Below are positions 43,170 through 47,775 of a DNA stretch of 47,775 nucleotides, one piece after another. The notes below the pieces were generated by a model. The model made no database searches. It was given only the letters and a program-made list of their open reading frames with translations, and was not told where the DNA came from. The translations under genes and the position numbers were made by a program. Numbering within the stretch: the first letter of the stretch is position 1; each line of letters starts with the position of its first letter. The stretch lies in NCBI GenBank assembly GCA_028871345.1, contig JAGWNK010000030.1:1-47775 (forward strand), in the 5' to 3' direction. The stretch comes from Alphaproteobacteria bacterium. GTDB lineage: Bacteria; Pseudomonadota; Alphaproteobacteria; Micropepsales; Micropepsaceae.

Positions 43170-43814
43170 TCATCCCGCGTCGACCGGCGATTGCAGGAAC
43201 CGGATCAACACAAAACTGCCGGTCGCCAACACGATACCGCCGGTTACCGTCAGGACGCATGCCAATGCGAAATCCTGAGGCAGATCGGTGAATGCCAGTG
43301 CCATGGCCAGCAGGATCGTCAACGAGCCGGTGAAGAAAAAGCGTAGCCGCCTTCCAATTACCATGACGAAAAGCCCGATTCCGAGCCCCGCAAGCAGAAG
43401 GTTCGCGCGATTCTGCAAGAGAGGAGTTGCCTGGGACCAGCGGTTGGCAAGTACCGCAGCAATCCCAGCGGACAAGGCCACAGCGGTCACAGCCACGAAG
43501 GCGCGCAAACTCGGCCTGGGCTGCCTTTCCTTGACGTATCCGGTTCGATCCAGAAGCCAGCGATGGCGCGCGAACGTCAGAATCCAGTTGGCGGCAAAGC
43601 AAAGGCCAATCCAAAACACCATCAATCCGACATGCAGCACGTCGCGCGGAAGTGAGGGGGGTAGCAGCAGCAAGCTCCATTGCGAGGCCGAGGCGAGCAA
43701 CAACACGCCGCCACAGAGAATCTCGAAGAGCCCATCGCGGGTGTGCGCCTGCTGCAGGGCGCGACGCGCGGCAACATCAGGATCGGCACTGTGAGACCCG
43801 TCGATATGGCTCAT
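43170..43814 (-). CDS. Membrane protein cotranscribed with a winged-helix regulator
   Basis: A 214-residue protein with about five or six membrane helices (LFEILCGGVLLLASASQWSL, VLHVGLMVFWIGLCFAANWI, AFVAVTAVALSAGIAAVLAN and later). The ATG at 43814 has an AGGAG site 6 bases upstream; a longer frame has no such site. Such regulator plus membrane-protein pairs are common in bacteria, but the sensor or effector role is unknown. Confidence 0.82.
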   Translation of the reverse strand: MSHIDGSHSADPDVAARRALQQAHTRDGLFEILCGGVLLLASASQWSLLLLPPSLPRDVLHVGLMVFWIGLCFAANWILTFARHRWLLDRTGYVKERQPRPSLRAFVAVTAVALSAGIAAVLANRWSQATPLLQNRANLLLAGLGIGLFVMVIGRRLRFFFTGSLTILLAMALAFTDLPQDFALACVLTVTGGIVLATGSFVLIRFLQSPVDAG

Positions 43815-44162
43815 TGCAACTCCTGTAAACTGGTCTATGATACAAACCTGTCTACAATGATTTGCATGAGGCGCGGTTTCGATCAAGCCCAGAGGACATG
43901 GCTGCGACTTTCAGTCCGCTTCTGGCGCACGGCCGCCGAATGACGCATTTCCGTTTTCGACCCTGGGCTTGCCATTGGTCGGCGGGGCTACGCCGTCTTT
44001 GGACATTCGCCGAACGGCACATGCCGCTTCTGTAAATCTCATAAACTCCAGCGATGGTTCAGCACGGAAAATGGAGGATAATTAGACGGAGAAGCGCACC
44101 GCATTATTGTTGCCAACGCAGGTTGCGCGTTACGTTCAGATGCGATCCCGGGGGTTCAAAAG
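43815..44162. other. Gene-free stretch with repeats near the membrane-protein gene
   Basis: About 350 bp. AAACTGGTCTA (43827-43837) and AAACCTGTCTA (43844-43854) are direct repeats 17 bp apart, and TGTAAAC (43824-43830) faces GTCTACA (43850-43856). They lie 10-42 bp upstream of the membrane-protein ATG and could bind its partner regulator. The right side holds the ribosome site of the next gene. No other gene is seen. Confidence 0.5.
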
Positions 44163-44963
44163 ATGCACAAATGGATCATCGGTGCGGTGATCGCGGCGAC
44201 ACTCTCCGCACCGGCTCAGGCGGCGGACGAGCTTGACCTGACAAACTCGACTGACGTGATGATAGTTGGCGTATTTCACCTGGCCAATCCCAACCACGAT
44301 TTGCACGATTTCAACGCCCCCGATGTGCTTGCACCGAAATATCAGGCCGAGCTCGAAACCATCGCCAGGCATCTCGATCGCTTTCACCCCACCATGGTCG
44401 ATGTCGAACGGGCGCCCGGCACGGTCGAAAAAAAGTATGCATCCTATCTTGCCGGAACACTCAAGCCTTCGCGGGACGAGGTCGTGCAGCTCGGCTTCCG
44501 CCTCGCCAGGATGGCAGGCCTGAAATCGGTCCAGGGCATCGATCAGATGGCCGATTTTCCCTACGAGCCGGTCCAGGCCTATGCCAAGGCGCATGGCCAG
44601 TCGTACATCCTGGACTACGGCAACGATCAAGTCGCTGCGGAGATCCGGCATGGCAACGACTTGCTGCGAAGAGAGGGCATTCGCGCGACTTTGCGCCTGC
44701 TTAACGATCCGCCAACGCTGGCGAAGTTCAACGCCTTTTATCCGCTCATGCTGCGCGTGGGCGGCGGTGACGATCAGCCCGGCGCAGAGCTTCTGAAGGC
44801 CTGGTACGGCCGCAATTTCCGCATCTGCGCCAATCTCGTTCAGCATGCGAAGCCGGGCGGCCGCATCGTCGTGGTCTATGGCGCCGGCCACGCATTACTC
44901 TTGCGCCAATGCATTGCGCAATCGCCGGGTTTCAGACTAGTCGAGCCAAACGACTACCTGTAA
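44163..44963 (+). CDS. Secreted DUF5694/TraB-like protein
   Basis: A 266-residue protein with a signal peptide (MHKWIIGAVIAATLSAPAQAA). The pattern VGVFHLANPNHD, EPVQ-region and C-terminal VVYGAGHALLLRQ fits the DUF5694 group, related to TraB/GumN-type domains. An unverified metal-dependent fold is possible, with His residues in VFHLANPNHDLHD and GAGHA. The function is unknown. A GGGGG run lies 8 bases before the ATG. Confidence 0.75.
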   Translation: MHKWIIGAVIAATLSAPAQAADELDLTNSTDVMIVGVFHLANPNHDLHDFNAPDVLAPKYQAELETIARHLDRFHPTMVDVERAPGTVEKKYASYLAGTLKPSRDEVVQLGFRLARMAGLKSVQGIDQMADFPYEPVQAYAKAHGQSYILDYGNDQVAAEIRHGNDLLRREGIRATLRLLNDPPTLAKFNAFYPLMLRVGGGDDQPGAELLKAWYGRNFRICANLVQHAKPGGRIVVVYGAGHALLLRQCIAQSPGFRLVEPNDYL

Positions 44964-45059
44964 GCGCCACCGGTTTGACCGCAGCGGGGTGCCATCTGAC
45001 CGGCCGGTCTTATCGTGCGTCGCCTCATCCCCAGGTCGTGTCTTGGCGCATCCGCGGCC

Positions 45060-45470
45060 TTGCTCGTCGATTTAGGCCGTCCGATCCCCAAGGCAACGCG
45101 GTCCTCGCAAGGAAGGCGACAGGCTGGTGATCGAACCGGTGCGCATCCTCGCGTTACCTCCGGAGGAGCGGGCGATCAGCATCACGGTCGCCGCAGAATT
45201 GCGATTGGCGACGGCCCGGCGGGGATCACGGGAATTGAGGAAAAAAAGGAGTTGTTCCTGCGCGAAATCCGCGTCCTTGCGCTCGAACCGCCCGCCGATC
45301 ACTGCTGCGCGACTCTGCGCTGTGGCATCGAAAGGGTCGGCACGCCCATCGGTTCCAACGGCATGCTGATCGCCGCCCAGGCGCTGGCGCTCGACGCCAC
45401 GCTCGTCACCGGCAACGATCGCGAGTTTTCGCGCATCGACGGGCTGAAAGTCGAGAACTGGCGGCGCTGA
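45060..45470 (+). pseudogene. Decayed VapC (PIN-domain) toxin
   Basis: The last 75 or so codons (ending 45470) read as a VapC C-terminus, RVGTPIGSNGMLIAAQALAL then LVTGNDREFSRIDGLKVENW. Further upstream the frame switches to one carrying EERAISITVAAELRLATARR, and the join is a run of seven A (45240-45246). Before that, pieces like LLVDL, VRSP and PQGNAVLARKA lie in other frames. The conserved acidic residue of SNDMLIAA is Gly. Several frameshifts and a lost acidic residue argue for an inactive relic. The vapB partner is not seen. Confidence 0.7.
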
Positions 45471-45567
45471 TCACCCCGCCGCCGCCCCGCGTCGCGCGCG
45501 ATGGATGCCGCCGGGTCACGGCTGATTCAAGATGCCATTCCGCCGCGAGCCTCATCGCCCCGGGAAG

Positions 45568-45600
45568 TTGCCCTTCGCAATGTGCGACGATATCGTCGCA
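45568..45600 (+). promoter_or_regulatory. Candidate promoter with an 18-bp palindrome
   Basis: TTGCCC (45568-45573), a 17-bp spacer and TATCGT (45591-45596) read toward the S41 peptidase. A perfect palindrome, TGCGACGATATCGTCGCA (45583-45600), overlaps the -10 box. A repressor bound there would block RNA polymerase. Confidence 0.55.
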
Positions 45601-45640
45601 TGGAAGCCTCGATGCCGGAATGGGCGCACCTGAGGGGTAA

Positions 45641-46936
45641 ATGATGCTTCGGAAGAGAATCGGCATAGCGTTCGCACTTGTCGTGTCGATGCTGTGGCCT
45701 GCCTTTGCGGATTCGCCTCCGGTCATTCCCGATACGCCCGCAGGGAGGGCACTGAGCTCCTGGCTTGATGCGTTCAACAGCGGCGATCGCGCACGCATTG
45801 AAGCCTTCGACGGTGCTCATATGAAATGGTGGGCTCTCGATGACGCGATGGCACTTCGTGCGAAGACGGGCGGCTACGACGTCGTGAGCATCACGGGCAG
45901 CGGAAAGTTCTGGATCACCTTCCGCGCGGCGGAAAAGGCCGGCGCCTCGCAATTCACGGGCATTCTCGTGGTGAGATCCGCCGACCCGACCCGCATTTCC
46001 GAATTGAATTTCGACCCATTCGGCCCGAGAACCATAGACGAGGCAGAGCGTCGCCGTGTGCTCGATGGTGCGGCAAAACTGCTGGACGAGTTCTACGTCT
46101 CTGCGGACATCGGGCACAAAATGGCCATGGCACTGCGATCGGCGCAACAGGACGGAAAGTACGACGCCATAACCGATGCATGGGTCTTCAAGGCGAGACT
46201 GACTGACGACTTGGTCGCCATCAGTCACGACTGGCATCTCAGGGTCATGTACAGGCCTCCCGGATCGCCGCCGGGCCCGGGAGAGGCCGGGAACGGCGGT
46301 CCGCAGCCCGAGGGCCGGGATTGCGCCTTCGACAAGGTCGAGCGGTATCCCGATAACGTCGGCTACGTGAAGTTCGACGCCTTCGTCAATTCGCATGCCT
46401 GCACGCAAGTGGCGATCGCGGCGATGCACTTCCTGGCGCACGTCGACGCGATCATATTCGATCTGAGAGACAACCACGGCGGCGGCGGTGAAATAGGACC
46501 TGTCCTCGTCGATCCCCTGTTCTCGCGTCCGCCCCAACTGGAGTACGTTTGGGATCGCACGACCGGCAAGAGGGTTCAAGACTCGACGCCACCCTACGTT
46601 CCCGATGAGCGGCTCGGTCCCATCCCGGTGTACGTGCTGACCTCGCATGGAACCTTCTCGGCCGGTGAAAATTTCGCCTACATACTTCAGGCGGCAAAGC
46701 GTGCGACCGTCGTCGGCGAAGTGACCGGGGGTGGCGCCAATATTGGTAGGCCTCATCGCATCGACGACAATTTCGTGATCTGGGTTCCCAGCGCGCGGCC
46801 CATCAGTACGTTCACCGGTACGAACTGGGAGGGCGTAGGCGTGATCCCGGATGTGAAGGTGCCTGCATCCGATGCTCTGGACGTCGCGCGGAAACTGGCC
46901 ACGCAAGCGATCGACAAGCGGCGTGCCCCGCCATAG
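45641..46936 (+). CDS. Secreted S41-family peptidase
   Basis: A 431-residue protein with a signal peptide (RIGIAFALVVSMLWPAFADS). The C-terminal S41/tail-specific protease domain spans about residues 235-420, with catalytic Ser340 in TSHGTFSAGENFAY and the upstream segments DAIIFDLRDNHGGGG and GEVTGGGAN. The N-terminal part (residues 25-200) has a nuclear-transport-factor-2-like region and an IRBP-like N domain. No PDZ domain is obvious. The target is unknown. The gene has its own palindromic promoter. Confidence 0.85.
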   Translation: MMLRKRIGIAFALVVSMLWPAFADSPPVIPDTPAGRALSSWLDAFNSGDRARIEAFDGAHMKWWALDDAMALRAKTGGYDVVSITGSGKFWITFRAAEKAGASQFTGILVVRSADPTRISELNFDPFGPRTIDEAERRRVLDGAAKLLDEFYVSADIGHKMAMALRSAQQDGKYDAITDAWVFKARLTDDLVAISHDWHLRVMYRPPGSPPGPGEAGNGGPQPEGRDCAFDKVERYPDNVGYVKFDAFVNSHACTQVAIAAMHFLAHVDAIIFDLRDNHGGGGEIGPVLVDPLFSRPPQLEYVWDRTTGKRVQDSTPPYVPDERLGPIPVYVLTSHGTFSAGENFAYILQAAKRATVVGEVTGGGANIGRPHRIDDNFVIWVPSARPISTFTGTNWEGVGVIPDVKVPASDALDVARKLATQAIDKRRAPP

Positions 46937-46998
46937 GTGGCGGCGAGAGCTGGCGCAGGTTCGCGCGAACGGCAGCGCGATCGACGCTTTGCTCTCCC

Positions 46999-47775
46999 CT
47001 ACCCCGCCACCGCGACGCCGATCAGCTTGCCGATCGCGAAGGTGATGCCGGCCGCGCCATAGCCGAATGCCAGCTGCCGCAGCGCCAGCCGCCAGGCGCT
47101 GCCGCCGGTGAACAGCGCCGTGGCGCCGCCCACCGCGATGAGCGCGATGCCGCCGGCCGCGAGGCTCCACGCCACCGCCGCCATGCCGCCGGCGCCCGCG
47201 AGATAGGGCAGCACCGGCACGATCGCGCCCGCCGCGAACAGCGCGAACGAGGTGCCCGCCGCCGCCCAGGGCGAGCCGCCCAGCTCCGCCGGATCGATGC
47301 CCAGCTCTTCGCGCGCCAGCGTGTCGAGCGCGCTGTCCTTGTTGGCGATGAGCTGTTGCGCCATGGTCCGCGCCGTCGGCTCGGGGATGCCCTTGGCCTG
47401 ATAGATGAGCGCCAGCTCTTCCATCTCCTCTTCGGGGACTTCGCGCAGCTCTTCCGCTTCCGCCGCGATCTGGCGCTGATAGGACTCGCGCGCCGTCGCC
47501 ACGCTCAACCATTCGCCCATCGCCATAGAGCAGGCGCCCGCCGCCAGCCCCGCGAGCCCGGTCATCAGGATGGCGTGCGACGACAGGCTGGCTCCGGCCA
47601 CGCCCATCACCAGGCTCATGTTCGACACCAGCCCGTCATTGGCGCCGAGCACCGCGGCGCGCAGCGCGTTGCCGCCGAGGCCGCGGTGGCGTCCTTCGAG
47701 GCGCGCCAGCATGCCGCCGCTCAGCACTCCGGGTGCGGCGCCCGCCAGCGCCTGGATCATGCGGGCGTGCGAGCG
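46999..47775 (-). CDS. VIT1/CCC1 family transporter, N-terminus cut by window edge
   Basis: Membrane protein of the vacuolar iron transporter family, with about five helices and the motif NALRAAVLGANDGLVSNMSLVMGVAG. The second half includes the cytoplasmic helices (EEMEELALIYQAKGIPEPTA) that in the family bind metal. An ATG at 47760 gives 253 residues, but the frame stays open to the window end with RSHARM before it. That resembles longer homologues whose N-terminus carries a rubrerythrin-like domain, so the gene may extend beyond the window. It is convergent with the S41 gene. Confidence 0.88.
   Translation of the reverse strand, partial: RSHARMIQALAGAAPGVLSGGMLARLEGRHRGLGGNALRAAVLGANDGLVSNMSLVMGVAGASLSSHAILMTGLAGLAAGACSMAMGEWLSVATARESYQRQIAAEAEELREVPEEEMEELALIYQAKGIPEPTARTMAQQLIANKDSALDTLAREELGIDPAELGGSPWAAAGTSFALFAAGAIVPVLPYLAGAGGMAAVAWSLAAGGIALIAVGGATALFTGGSAWRLALRQLAFGYGAAGITFAIGKLIGVAVAG

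Overview
The window (about 47.8 kb, GC-rich) looks like an ordinary chromosomal stretch of an alphaproteobacterium. The support is the gene order pepA-holC facing lptF-lptG-lptD-surA-pdxA-rsmA, the order gmk-yicC-mltG-fabF-acpP-fabG-fabD, the rpsF-rpsR-rplI operon, and several candidate promoters with TTGCC-type -35 boxes. I cannot name the genus from sequence alone. An FNR/FixK-type box in front of hemN suggests a facultative or microaerobic lifestyle.

Layout. 1-9.8 kb: a partial SDR oxidoreductase, ndk, an ABC-F ATPase, a small secreted protein, a two-gene unit encoding a HAD-UbiA prenyltransferase fusion and a GT-C glycosyltransferase, a TPR membrane protein, holC and pepA. 9.9-17.6 kb: the outer-membrane biogenesis operon lptF-lptG-lptD-surA with pdxA and rsmA, tightly overlapped. 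17.6-21.5 kb: a zinc alcohol dehydrogenase, a MoaD/ThiS-like protein paired with a BNR/sialidase-fold protein, a CHASE3-like membrane stub and a PRC-barrel secreted protein. 21.6-27.7 kb: gmk, yicC, mltG and the fatty-acid genes fabF, acpP, fabG and fabD, all on the minus strand. 27.8-32.6 kb: a TetR regulator divergent from an OprM/EmrA/EmrB tripartite efflux operon, with a perfect 21-bp palindrome just downstream of a good promoter. 32.7-39.1 kb: hemN, a possible small RNA, a DUF1902 (HicB-like) gene followed by a broken hicA, a protein with two TonB C-terminal domains, and a MacA/MacB-like exporter with separate ATPase and permease. 39.4-42.9 kb: a secreted protein, the rpsF-rpsR-rplI operon, and an alpha/beta hydrolase bracketed by two identical 99-bp copies that each carry a terminator. 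42.9-47.8 kb: a winged-helix regulator with a membrane protein, a DUF5694-like secreted protein, a decayed vapC, an S41 peptidase with a palindromic promoter, and a VIT1/CCC1-type transporter cut by the window edge.

Most of the window is housekeeping. The parts least explained by known systems are the candidate sRNA at about 34.15-34.27 kb, the 99-bp repeats around the hydrolase, two decayed toxin genes (hicA and vapC), the MoaD-like/BNR pair, and several palindromic operators (about 20.2, 28.5 and 45.6 kb). I found no prophage, insertion sequence, CRISPR array, tRNA or rRNA. No single striking new defence or biosynthetic system is evident.
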